64,000 nucleotides of DNA from Acanthamoeba castellanii str. Neff (lineage: Eukaryota > Discosea > Longamoebia > Acanthamoebidae): contig NW_004457297.1 in the NCBI RefSeq assembly GCF_000313135.1, positions 279,714 through 343,713 of the forward strand. The letters run 5' to 3'. Positions within the stretch are counted from its first letter, which is position 1; each line of letters opens with the position of its first letter. The notes under the pieces were generated by a model. It made no database searches. It saw only the letters and a program-made list of their open reading frames with translations, and was not told the DNA's origin. The position numbers and the translations under genes were made by a program. Shown here in pieces: positions 32,017 through 41,990 of the stretch.

Positions 32017-32896
32017 ATGAAGAAGACGATGGGCTTCTCCGCCGTGGCGCTGCTGTTCGTTCTCTTGTCCTGTTGTTCTTCTTTCGTTCTCGGTGGCGTT
32101 CCCACCACCGAGGTGGAGCAGAGCGTCGTGGTCGGCTTCGACCCCAACTTTGTGGACACCGACGCGTGGCGAAGACCCCAGCGAAACTGGTGAGGCGGTC
32201 CTTGTGACGCGGTTCGTCGAGTCGCTCGAAGGCGAGAGCGTGATCAAGATCGAGGACTACACCGACAAGGCGGCCTGGCGCTCGGCCCTGTGGAACGGCA
32301 AGGTGGTCATCTTCATCGAAACAGAAGAAAACGGCGATTCCCAGATGAGAGCAGCGCTGAGCCAGGACACTCGCACGGCCATCAAGGACTGGGTGCGCAA
32401 CAACGGCGGCGCCGTGGTCTTCTGCTACGGCGACCGTGAGCCTGCGCAAGTCCTCACCGGCCTCGATCTCTCCGAAGCCTCACCTGAGCCAACTCCTGGC
32501 AAGAGGGGGGAGTTAGCGTCGGCCAGCAGGACCAGCGACGGTGACGCCTCGCCTCTCTTCGGCACCAACAGCAGTGCGCCCACTGTGGTCTACGACATCA
32601 ATGCATGCAACCCGTGGTACTTGGGCAACGAGCTGCCGGCCAGGAGCGCGAGCCTCAAGTGCATGTACGGAACGAGGGACGAATGCTATCTGTGGCGCTA
32701 CGCCGACGGCAACGGCGCCTGGTATGGCGTGTGTCCGGACTTCTACGACTGGGGCTACGGCGAGGAGGCACAGGACGGCGGGTGGCAGGCGGTGATGGAG
32801 ATCATCATCGGGTCGGCCGACCCGACCCAGACCTCGTCGGGCGCGCAGCTCACCCACTGGGTCCAGTGGCTCGCCACCGACGAGAAAGATAACTAA
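32017..32896 (+). CDS. Secreted protein of unknown family, with a frame change after the signal region
   Basis: The ATG at 32017 begins MKKTMGFSAVALLFVLLSCC, a clear signal peptide. That frame stops after about 58 residues (RRPQRNW). The main body is in the next frame from about 32165 to 32896: GEDPSETGEAVLVTRFVESL, KVVIFIETEENGDS, NNGGAVVFCYGD, YDINACNPWYLGNEL, TRDECYLWRYADGNGAWYGV and QDGGWQAVMEIIIGS. Several Cys and many Trp/Tyr suit an extracellular protein. The two parts must belong together. The link is either one extra base near 32167, or an unusual intron from GTGGCG near 32092 to an AG near 32174, which would also restore the frame. I do not recognise the fold; the middle has a glutamine-amidotransferase-like rhythm (strand, GGAVVF) but no catalytic triad was identified. 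Fragments of its 3' end occur at 11.6 kb and 33.1 kb. Confidence 0.65.
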
Positions 32897-33055
32897 ATAA
32901 ATAATAATAAAAAAACACAACTGCCAAGAGGCAAGCCAGCGCACAGCGCAAACCAACATGCCTCGCTATGGAGGTGCGACTGAGCCACACACGCGTCGCA
33001 GGTTTGTTGTTTTTAATTTGTTTTTATTTGGGGGGGGTAATGATGGGGTTAGGAG

Positions 33056-33092
33056 NNNNNNNNNNNNNNNNNNNNNNNNNNNNNNNNNNNNN
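33056..33092. other. Assembly gap (37 N)
   Basis: An uninterrupted run of N. It separates the intact secreted-protein gene from a second copy of its last bases, so a tandem repeat probably caused the gap and its real size is unknown. Confidence 0.99.
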
Positions 33093-33160
33093 TCGGGCGC
33101 GCTGCTCACCCACTGGGTCCAGTGGCTCGCCGCGCTGCTGTAGGCAAGGCCAGTCGCCCA
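33093..33160 (+). pseudogene. Second copy of the 3' end of the secreted-protein gene
   Basis: Directly after the gap the sequence repeats the end of the gene finishing at 32896 (coding THWVQWLA), then GCGCTGCTG and TAG. It shares this variant ending with the decayed copy at 11.6 kb. The rest of the copy lies in the gap or is missing, so whether a complete second gene exists cannot be told. Confidence 0.7.
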
Positions 33161-33310
33161 GTGGCCGGATTGGTTTCGGATCGACGGACTGCAACGAGAA
33201 AGAAAGATAAATAAATAAATAAATCAATAAATAAAAACACAAGGCAAGCCACCATTTGCCTCCGCCAAGTGTGGTACTCACCTGCGAGGCTTCTTGTGCT
33301 CGCCTCCGCA

Positions 33311-33660
33311 GGCGCGGTGGCTGTGACCGCCGCACGCACGCTGACCTCACCACTGCGGAATGTCCATGTGCAGCTCGACCAAATCAGTACGTTTGGTGTG
33401 CGGTGGTGCGTGTGCCGTCTGCCGTGTGTCGTGTGTCGTGTTGTGTCTTGTGTTGTGCACTGGGCTGACGTCGGGGTGCGTGTGCAGAGGGGAGGAAGTC
33501 TTCGGTGCTGGGCACCACGCGGGACATCTGGCGGAGGGACGGCGTGCGCGGGTTCCTGCACGGCAACCTGAGCGCGTGCGTGCGGACTGCCGTTTACAGC
33601 GGCGTCAAGCTGGCCACCTGGACCAGCCTGCGCCTCTTCCTCGAAGACACCACCGGCCAG
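33311..33660 (+). CDS. Mitochondrial-carrier-like fragment (one repeat)
   Basis: Exon 33311-33386 and exon 33488-33660 join in phase 1. They read AVAVTAARTLTSPLRNVHVQ, then LDQIKGRKSSVLGTTRDIW and RRDGVRGFLHGNLSACVRTA, ending LATWTSLRLFLEDTTGQ. This is one mitochondrial carrier repeat: a helix with SPLRNVHVQL in the position of PxDxxKxRxQ, a matrix helix, the WRRDGVRGFLHGN equivalent of the EG...G segment, then a second helix. A complete carrier has three such repeats and about 300 residues. After the donor at 33661 nothing carrier-like follows before eIF1, and upstream is the gap region. It is therefore partial: a remnant, or one exon pair of a gene mis-assembled here. Confidence 0.55.
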
Positions 33661-34076
33661 GTATAATAACGCATAATATTCATAAATAACCAGCTACACG
33701 GCCACTCGCACACGCATGGAGATGGGAAAAAGTTTGCAACAATCTCTCGGGCGTGTGGCGGCGAAAGATGGGAAATGAACAGGGGCAAGGAATAATGTTG
33801 CGAAAGATGGTGTATTTGATTTGTCATGACTGCTGTGCTGAACATGATGTCGAAGGGGCGCCATGGCGGAAAGGAACAGCTCGAGGACTAATTACAGCAG
33901 AACGGATAGAAAGATGGGAGTTGGGAAGAGGTGAAGAGGAATGGAAGGAGATAGAGGTCGGGCGTGCCCGAGATCGGACGTCGATGAGATGTTAGGAAGC
34001 ACGTAGAGTCGAAAGCCGAGACGATCGTCAGAGACGCTCTCGGGCAGCACCGTGTGGGAAGAAGTTGGCGAGCAGC
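33661..34076. other. Intergenic, 3' of eIF1
   Basis: No supported gene. It contains the downstream flank of the minus-strand eIF1 gene and whatever follows the carrier fragment. Confidence 0.4.
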
Positions 34077-34409
34077 TTAGAAACCATGCACCTTGATGGC
34101 GTTCTGCGAGACGATGCCCTTGCCGATGATGAACTCCTTGACCTTCTCTCTCTGGTCGCCTTGCAGCTGGATCACCTGGCCGTACTCTTCACTTTCGATG
34201 ACGGTGCCGTTGCAGCAGAGTTGCTTGCGCAGGGCCTTGAGGACCTTCTCGATGTGCTTCTTGGGGATACCCTGGATGGTCGTCACGGACTTCTTACCGT
34301 TTCGCTTCTGGATGCGAAGATGCACGTAGCTTTCTTCGCCGCCTTTCCCTTCCGACTTGAGCTCAGCTTCGGGGTCAAATCTCCCGCCCAAGTTGAGTAT
34401 ATCTGTCAT
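34077..34409 (-). CDS. EIF1: Translation initiation factor eIF1 (SUI1), 110 aa
   Basis: Binds the 40S subunit near the P site and enforces start-codon selection. The SUI1 core is complete: YVHLRIQKRNGKKSVTTIQG, LRKQLCCNGTVIESEEYGQV, IQLQGDQREKVKEF, and the C-terminal AIKVHGF seen in almost all eIF1 proteins. The ATG at 34407-34409 gives MTDILNLGGRFDPEAELKSE and a 110-residue protein, the normal eIF1 size (about 110-113). An in-frame ATG at 34502 would add 31 residues rich in Arg/Glu/Pro that eIF1 lacks. No intron is needed within this frame. It is followed on the same strand, upstream at about 420 bp, by kelch gene A. Confidence 0.97.
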   Translation of the reverse strand: MTDILNLGGRFDPEAELKSEGKGGEESYVHLRIQKRNGKKSVTTIQGIPKKHIEKVLKALRKQLCCNGTVIESEEYGQVIQLQGDQREKVKEFIIGKGIVSQNAIKVHGF

Positions 34410-34831
34410 AAAAATTGGTCGAGGGGGACGCGCTCTTTCTCTCTCTTCGAAGTTGGTGATGTGTTCGGGGCTGAGGAAGATCTTGGGAGAGTCTTCGGTC
34501 AACCGAGCGATCGAGTCGAGGAGGAGGTGCGGTAGGTGCGGTGTGGGATGGATTGAAGATTAGAAAAAAAGAATAATTACCAAAAAAATACCGTTGCCCC
34601 GGCACCAGAAGCCTCCGCTGCTGATTGGAAGAAAGTTCTATGAATTATGGCTGGTCCATGGGCCCACTAAGCAATCAAAGAAAAAGCACCGACAAGCAAG
34701 ATGAGAATTCGCTGCGAACCGAAGATTCCCAGTTCTTTCCTGGTCGCCACATTTTCTCGCCTCAGTCGCGCTTTTCTATTCTTTTCTTTGTTGCCTTTTT
34801 AGGAAACCTGGAGCGACTGCTGTCGGCGGGT
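34410..34831. other. 5' flank of eIF1
   Basis: Lies between the stop of kelch gene A and the start of eIF1, both on the minus strand. No gene is supported. Confidence 0.4.
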
Positions 34832-37037
34832 TCATTCCAGCACCCAGAGGCCATGGTCCTTGTTGCCTGTCACCCAATCAATCGGGAGAGGGTCAGTTCG
34901 ACTCTGCGCCAGAGCTCCGGGCAAGCAATGTCAAGGTACCTCCGAACAGGCAGATCTGGTCGACACCGACCGCCGCGGCCTGGAAGGCCACGCGCCTGTT
35001 GAGCACGCCCGACCGCTCCACCTCCTCGTTGTCGTTGTCGCTGTCGTTGTGGTCCGACAGGTCGGACAGGTCACAGGCCGACGGGTGCAGGGACAGCATG
35101 TGCCTCTTCCACTGTCGTGCGTCGAGGTCCATCACCCACAGGTACTTGATGAGCGCGAATGTTTGGTCGATCGGCTCCAGCGAGATCCCTCCCAGCACCG
35201 CCTGACAAAGGCGAGCGTCAGACAGCCAGGATTCAATCGACGGCGGGGATTGGGGAGAGCGAGCGTACGAGCGTGTTGCCCAGGACGAAGGCGGAGTGGC
35301 CCCACCTGCCCAGGGGAACGTCGTCGGGGCTCTTGTTGGCGTATTCTACCTTGGTCCACGTCTTGTGCTCTGTGCCAGGCCCATTCGCCACGGTGAGGCC
35401 ACAAGTGAAGTGTCGTGCCATGTGTGCCGTGTGCGTGGGCTTGCGCGCACATACCAGTGTCAAGGATGAAGCAATCATTGAGGTCTTGCGGCACGTCCTC
35501 TGCATGGCCACCAAAGAGAACGACGCGCTTGGTGTTCGGAATGACGCAGAGCGAGTGGCTCTGCCTTCCCCGTGGTTGATCGCCCGTAACGCTCTCCTCC
35601 TTCCATTCCCACGTATCTGTGTCGTTGATATTGTCGTGTGTCGTGTGTGTCGTGTGTCGTGTCCCATGTCGTTAGGAGGCTGAAGAGCGGGATCAGGCAA
35701 GGCTGAGGATTATTACCTAGATCCAGGGTCCACACATCGGCAAAGTGGTGCCAAGTGTAGTCCTCGTCCACGTAGCAGCCTCCGACCACCCACAACTTGC
35801 GCCCCACGACCACGGACCTTGTAGGGAGGCCTGAGAGGTAAGAAGCCGCCCAATTGTTTAAATAAAGAAGTGGGGACGGGTGGAGGCACCTGTGGGATGC
35901 GCGGGGGTGAGGCGGCGTCCCCTTGCACGCCAACGGAATCCAGGCAAGGGCGGCCAGATCGAACAGGAAGGTGTCGTTGAAGAACTTCCACCCCTCCGGA
36001 TGACTCGCGGTCGGAGCTCTCTCGCGGTTGCGATACTGTGACGCACGCGCGCACGCACGCACACGCATGTAAGGAACTCGCATTTGTGGGTGATCGTGGC
36101 TGGAGACATACTTGGCCTCCAAAGAACAGGAGGTGAGCGCCGTTGTTGATCCGGTGCGCCGAGTGTCCAGAACGCGCCTCCGGCTCCCAGCCATCTGATC
36201 TCGGTCGATCCATGCGTTGCCACGTCGCCGTGTCTGCTCACCATTGTTGTTACACACACACACACGCACACATCAGACAGGATGACAGGACTGACCTACG
36301 CCACACAGCACGCACCGCACGCACACGACATATTTCTAATGTACCGAACTTGTAGAAGAACAGGGCGGGAGAGAACAGCATGGGGCACAGCGAGGCGGGC
36401 AACACCACCTCCAAGTTGTGGCCGACCCCCACGGGGAACGAACCTCCGTACCGGGCCAGCACGGGCTCCGTCGCACCTCTTCTGGTGATGATGGTGGTGG
36501 ATGGACACCAAGTCATTAGCGTATTCGTGTTGAGGGCCGCGACCATCAAGGGGTCGGGGTACGTGTGGGTCGACTGGAGGTTGAAGTAGGTGAGCGAGTG
36601 GGCGATGTAGTTCCTCTGATCCTCTGCCGCGTCGTCCTCTCGCGACTCAGGTCTGTAGCCAGCACCTGCGTGTGAGCTACAACTCCCATTTGAATTCAAA
36701 GACAAGTAGTGGCGCACAGTTGGAGATCAGGAGCTGCCGAGCCGATGCACTCGACGCGCTTCCACTGCACTTGTCCTTCTGCCACTGTAACCCCCCCCCA
36801 AACATATTAATATAGCGCTCTATATAATTTAATGTTCAGTAAAAAGGCGACTGGGGCCGCACGTCTGGTGGCGAAGTTCTGGCGCCGACGTTCGAACTGG
36901 CGGCGCACAATGTCGCGGAAGGCGTGGTTCACGCGGCCCACGTTGGCGAGACCTTCGGTGACGCCCACCCAGTTGAACACAAGGTCCCACAGCTCGGGCA
37001 TCAGCACAACAGTTTCCTCGCTGGCAGTGCTGTTCAT
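34832..37037 (-). CDS. F-box/kelch-repeat protein A
   Basis: Probable SCF adaptor with a kelch propeller; close paralogue of the plus-strand gene at 50.9-53.2 kb. The N-terminus has the F-box MPELWDLVFNWVGVTEGLAN followed by VGRVNHAFRDIVRRQFERRR. Later exons read LAEGQVQWKRVECIGS, EDQRNYIAHSLTYF and LARYGGSF. The kelch-like repeats are INNGAHLLFFGGQ, HPEGWKFFNDTFLFDL, RKLWVVGGCYVDED, DVWTLDLG, RGRQSHSLCVIPNT, VVLFGGHAED, WTKVEYANKSPDDVPLGRWG, YLWVMDLDARQWKRH, and QICLFGG ending NKDHGLWVLE at a stop at 34832-34834. Exon ends fall at the same codons as in the paralogue wherever I compared them. The ATG at 37037 is preferred over an in-frame one at 37136 because it matches the paralogue's F-box offset. 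A GT/CG-rich intron lies at about 35625-35670. Confidence 0.82.
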
Positions 37038-37200
37038 CTTTCGCGGCCTTGTCTTACGGGGCAGGTGCTGATAAATGCCGCCCCCGACATGTGGGGGACC
37101 CAAAGGCGCAACGACAACTCCGGAAAGCCTTTTCATTGGATGCAGTTATCAAAGATGGAGCAGCGGAAGGACTTGAGGTATTACATTCTCAGCTTCGGGG

Positions 37201-38827
37201 CTAGGGGCGAGGGTGGCTGCGCCGGTGGACGATGGCCTGGGCCAGTCGCAGCGCGCAGGCGTCGGACAGGCGGAAGAAGAGCTCCGGGTCCAGCGCCTCG
37301 ACCTCGGACACCACCAAGCGCCCCGCGTTCTCGCGCAGCAGGTCGACCCGAGCCAAGAGCAACCGCCCCTCCGCATGTCCATCGCCCCCGCCGCCTGCGC
37401 TTCCACCACCTCCACTAGTCCTCCTCGGTGGTCGCTTCTCTTCCTTGGCACCGCCGCCGCCGCCGAGGGTCTTCTCTTTGCCCTTGGCCGGCTGATGATG
37501 CCGCGCCTTGCCTGGTCGCGGGTCTGCTCGCACGGCATCGGCCTCGCCGCCGCTTTGTTCTTCGACGCCTTCGTTATCAGTACCACTGGTGGCGCTCCTC
37601 TGCCGGTTGCGGTAGAAGGAGAACGTGGAGCACCGGTTCGGGGAGTAGATGGCTTCGATGGATGCGTGGATGGCGGACGAGGCCCAGCTTCAGCTCCTCT
37701 TCCGTCGCGTCGTGTCGCTCTATCTTGCCGCCTACGCACAGAAGCGCCAAATCGCGGGTTACTTGGCGCACACATACGACACACACAATTGCACACGCAC
37801 GACACGCACGACACACGACACACGACACAACACGACACACGACACGACATGGTACGTACCTTGTACTTTAAAGTCGCCCTGAGTTGGTTTTTTCTTGATG
37901 GCGTGCACGAACTCGTTCTCGATGAAGATTAGCGACACCTCGCCCTTGGTCTTCACCGATGCCAGGAACGGTTGAATCAGCAGGTCCTGTCCGCTCAGCA
38001 GCTGGTTCATCCGCTTCATCACCTTCACGTTATCACCGTCTCTGTTTCCCATCACCGTCAGCAGCTGTGCGGTGTGCGTGTGCGGTGTGCGGTGTGCGGT
38101 GTGCGGTGTGTGTCGTGTGTCGTGTTGTGTATGTGTGTGTTACATACCTGCCGCCCAACTTGATCATGGTGACGTCGTTGCCGAAGGAGCCCACGGCAGG
38201 CTTGACGATGAAGAACTCGCAGCCCCACTCGTTCTTGCGGGCGATCTCGTCGGCCGCCTTCTCGAAGTCCTGGCCCCGTTCAAGGAGCCGGGTGGGAACC
38301 ACTGGGATGCCGCGCCGCTCCAGGTCGAGCAGGTATCGCTTGTGCCCGTTCCACCGAAGCGTGGCGGCGTCGGGCAGGAAGACTGGACCGCCACCGGTGG
38401 GTGGTGTCCGATCGACGGTCGAGTCCAGCCAGGCCAGCCACTCGGCCTGCCGCTGGGTGTAGTCCCACGGCGATCGGATCACGCACAAGCGGAAGCTGGC
38501 CCAGTCAACTGCACGATGGTAACCCAAATGGAATGAATAACTGAATAAAATAAAAAATATAAAAAGAAAGATATATATACCTCCGGGGTCGCTCCACTGG
38601 ACGATGTGGACCGGTCCGCTGGTCGGATCATCCTCGCTGGGCGCCTTTGCCCTGGGGCGCGATTTGGCTCGTTGGCCGGTTGTGGGCGCTGCCGGCTTGC
38701 GTTCTCCACCGGCAGCTGGCTGCAGGGCCTCAACGAGGGCGCGGTACAGCAGGCGGTCGTCGCCCGTGAGCTTCGGAAAGAGGGGACATGTGACCAGCCC
38801 CACCCTCACCCCCTGCTCGCCCTCCAT
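37201..38827 (-). CDS. ATP-grasp enzyme, DcsG-like (O-ureido-serine cyclo-ligase/glutathione-synthetase-type fold)
   Basis: An ATP-grasp ligase-like protein. The start, MEGEQGVRVGLVTCPLF, is at 38827. Family landmarks: FRLCVIRSPWDYTQRQAEWL, LRWNGHKRYLLDLERRGIPV, VPTRLLERG, FFIVKPAVGSFGNDV (ATP-binding lysine and glycine loop), EVSLIFIENEFVHAIKKKPT with GDFKVQG, and near the C-terminus LLLARVDLLRENAGRLVVSE with VEALDPELFFRLSD. The same order occurs in bacterial D-cycloserine DcsG-type proteins. Here a Gly/Lys-rich, low-complexity insertion of about 100 residues separates the last two ATP-grasp segments. Exons are interrupted by GT/CA-rich introns near 38050-38145, 38515-38580 and 37750-37855; the junctions around the insertion are not certain. 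The substrate is unknown. It shares a 143-bp upstream region with the divergent BTB gene. Confidence 0.75.
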
Positions 38828-38970
38828 TTTTTTATTATCTATTTGATTAAAAAAACAACTAATTTCCAAGTATTTCACTAATGGGGAGTAGGAAATTTAT
38901 TCACCGAAAAAACAAAAACAGATCATAGCAAGTGGGGGGGTAGAGAGACCAGAAGGCTGCACAAAGGAAG
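38828..38970. promoter_or_regulatory. Compact bidirectional promoter
   Basis: The 143 bp between the start codons of the ATP-grasp gene (minus) and the BTB gene (plus) must hold both promoters. It is AT-rich, with no clear TATA element. Confidence 0.5.
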
Positions 38971-40239
38971 ATGGATTCAGAGATGGAAATTGAGAAGCGT
39001 TTTATTAAGAACCTGGACAAGGGCAAAGATAAAATCGACGCACAATCATTTGTGCCATTTCTGTTCCCCTCGGGCGCCAATGCGGCAGGAGCCGAGTCGG
39101 GTGACAGGATCACCGAACTGGAGGTGCTCTTCGATGCGCGCACGTTTGGCGAGCAGCTTCAGCAGGGCATGAAGGACCTCTTCTTCAACAGCCACCTGAG
39201 CGACATTACGCTCATCGTGGGGCGCGATGCGGATCGCATTCCTGCACACAAATTCATTCTCTACGCGTGGAGCCCCAAGTTCCAGGTACACCCGTAGCCT
39301 TTTTATTAATTCCTACATAAATAAATTCTTTGTTTATTCAAGAAAACATAAATAAATATTCGTACTGACAAAAATAAACAAATAAAAATATGCCGCTCAT
39401 AATATTTCTTGTTGGGTGCAGGCGCAGTTGAAGGAGTTGGGCGAGGAGGGCAGGGAGCTGCACGTGGCGGTCGAGGGCGACGACGCCGCACAGCTCTTCA
39501 AGATGATGCTCCAGTACATGTACACCGGTATGCCGAATAACCCCTTGTGCGTGTGCGGTGGTGCGTGTCACGGTGTGCTCTCCGACTGACGCGTCAGGGG
39601 TACCGTGTGTGTGCGCTGGCGCTATACAGGCACGTCCGACCAGAAGATCAACGAGCGCAACGTGATGCCGCTCCTCCAGCTGTGTCACGAGTACGGCGTC
39701 GACCCGCTCAAGGAGGAGTGTGGCAACTTCCTCTTCTCCAACAGTGAACAGGTCAATGTGGCCTATCTGCTCGGTATGACACACCACACACCACACCACA
39801 CACACCACACACACCACACCATGACGCACACTCATTCATTGGTCGTTGTAGACGTGGCCGACAAGCACGGCATCAAGAATCTCGAGAAGCGGTGCGCCGA
39901 GTACCTGGCGGCGAACTTCTCCGACTTCATCGAGAGCGACGACCGCATGCTCATGCAGCTCAAGACCTCCACCTGGCTGGAGCTCGTCCAAAGCGATGAA
40001 ATCGAGGTCACCAGGTAAGCCAGGCCTTTGTGTGCGTGTGTCGTTGGTCGTGTCGTGTCGGCTGTTGACCATTGGCTTATGTGCAGGGAGGAGGAAGTTT
40101 TCAATGCCGTGCTCAAGTTTGCCGACGTAAACGGCAAGACCGCCGCTGAGACGCGAGACATTCTGAACCAGCTGCTGCCGCACATCCGCTTCACCCTGTG
40201 CTCGCCCAAGTTCATCAGTACGCACTGTCAGCCCAGCAG

Positions 40240-40299
<60 letters not shown>

Positions 40300-41452
40300 C
40301 CTTACCACCCTTTTGCTGTGGGGTACAGTCGAGGAGGTGGAGACCAACCCGGAGCTGATGCAGGTGCCCGTGTTGAAGAGCCTCCTGTTCGAGACCTTCC
40401 GCTACAAGGCCAACCCCAAGACCCCGTTCCTCTTCACGCCCCTCAACACCAAGCGCAGGAAGGGTGCGACCAATTTATTGTTATTGAATTGAATAAGTTC
40501 CGATTAGTTTGTTAATTTTTCTTCATTTTCTGGAGTGCAGCCAACTTGAATGTTATGCTGCAGTGGGACAAGGACCAGCCGTTCACCCACGGCGTGTACA
40601 CACTCGAAAACGAGGAACTCACGGCCCACAAGTCTTCCATGCCCGGTACCACTTCTTCTTCCCCTCTCTCGCCTTGTCAGTCAGTGCCCGCACAGCACAC
40701 AGTGGGCTGACCAAGCAGCTCTGCCCCACTACTACTCCCAGGCACGATCTACGTTCTGCGCACCAAGACCAAGCTGGAGGGCAGCGGCTCGTTCTACTGG
40801 GAGATCCAAATCGACCAAACCGCCGGCAATCAGGAGCTCCACATCGGCATTGCCGAGGAGCACTTCAAGTACGGGCACACAACGCCGCACGGCACGCACG
40901 CACCGCGCGCGCGCGCACACACACAGTTTGGCCAACCGCATGTGGCTCATGTGGGATTCTGGGGGCGGTGGGGCACTTTAGCTTCCACACGGCGTACCTG
41001 CGAGCCAACGGTACCCATTATATCGAGCGGAGCGGCGGCATCATGCAAGGCCACACGCAAGTCGTGCAGGGCCCCACCCTGAACACCAACGACAAGTACG
41101 CATGTTATATTGTGTGTGTGTGTGTGTAAGCGGCTGATTTGTAATCTCACACTTGAAACCTCAATAATTCTGCACAGTGTCGGCTTTGCGCTGAACCTGG
41201 ACGACGCCACGCTCCAGATCTTCCACAACGGAACCCCTGTGCATACCTTCACCGGCGTCACGTACGGCCGCCTTTTTCTCCCTACTCCCTTCCCACTTCC
41301 CTCCCAAGGTCTCAATTCCTCGTCTTCTGTGTTGGGGGGACAACCGTAGGGGTCCGGTGTGGCCGTGCGTGGCGGCGCGTGACGTGGGCACCAAGCTCAC
41401 GCTCGTGGGCAAGAAGCCCAAGATCTACCAATTCCCGTCTCTCCCCAAGTAA
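38971..41452 (+). CDS. BTB-BACK-SPRY (B30.2) domain protein
   Basis: Probably an adaptor of a Cul3 ubiquitin ligase, inferred from the BTB-BACK pair. Order: a charged N-terminus; BTB with LFFNSHLSDITLIVGRDADR, IPAHKFILYAWSPKF, LFKMMLQYMYTG and VMPLLQLCHEYGVDPLKEEC; BACK with DVADKHGIKNLEKRCAEYLA, STWLELVQSDEIEV, EEEVFNAVLKFADVNG and LLPHIRFTL; then a SPRY-like region with TIYVLRTKTKLEGSGSFYWE, IQIDQTAGNQELHIGIAEE, VGFALNLDDATLQIFHNGT and VGKKPKIYQFPSLPK, with a stop at 41450-41452. About a dozen exons are needed, each bounded by GT-AG, with simple-repeat introns. BTB-BACK-SPRY resembles RanBPM/BTBD-type proteins in spirit, but I assign no orthologue. The start ATG at 38971 gives MDSEMEIEKRF. 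Confidence 0.85.
40240..40294. repeat. GT dinucleotide microsatellite in a BTB-gene intron
   Basis: About 27 uninterrupted GT units lie in the intron after the exon ending SPKFI. Such a tract is likely to vary in length between strains. Confidence 0.95.
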
Positions 41453-41990
41453 GACGCTGCAGCCAAACATGTCGTGTTTGGCCGCCCGCTGTGGCTCTCC
41501 CGCGGCCCCAGTTTGCCCTATCGTTTTCCTTTTCACAAATAATAATAATATTGAGCGGCCCCCTCTTTGTTCCACCGCCGAAGTCTGACCAACAGCGGGA
41601 AACTGCGACCTCGAGGGCCACTGCGGGCAAGCTTGTGCTCCCCATGGGGACATGGCCGCCTGACCGAGAATATATCTCTGGTAGCCTAGCGGCAGAAGTC
41701 CGCCGTGATCATCCGCCTCATGTGCCAGATCCCTGTCGGATATATGTCGGTCGATAACGAGCGATTGGGGGCAACCACCAGGTTTTTTTCAAAGCATGGT
41801 CTCCTGTTGTCAGCGACAACTGCGAGATCCTTGCGGTGCGGGAAGCCAATAGGGTCATCCGCCCAATCACACTGTGATTTAATTTAAACGAGATGCTAGG
41901 ATTCGGGTTGCGACTTCGCGATAAACACCTCCCATCAAGAAGAACCACCAAAACCACCTCACCACGCCACCAACCAGCACCAGCACCACA
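41453..41990. other. Intergenic, upstream of the Zn2Cys6-PAS gene
   Basis: About 540 bp without a supported gene. It carries the presumed promoter of the regulator gene that starts at 41991. Confidence 0.4.

Noticed and set aside
31776..32207. 143-codon plus-strand frame overlapping the secreted-protein start
   Set aside because: Arg-rich shadow; the signal peptide at 32017 is in a different frame.
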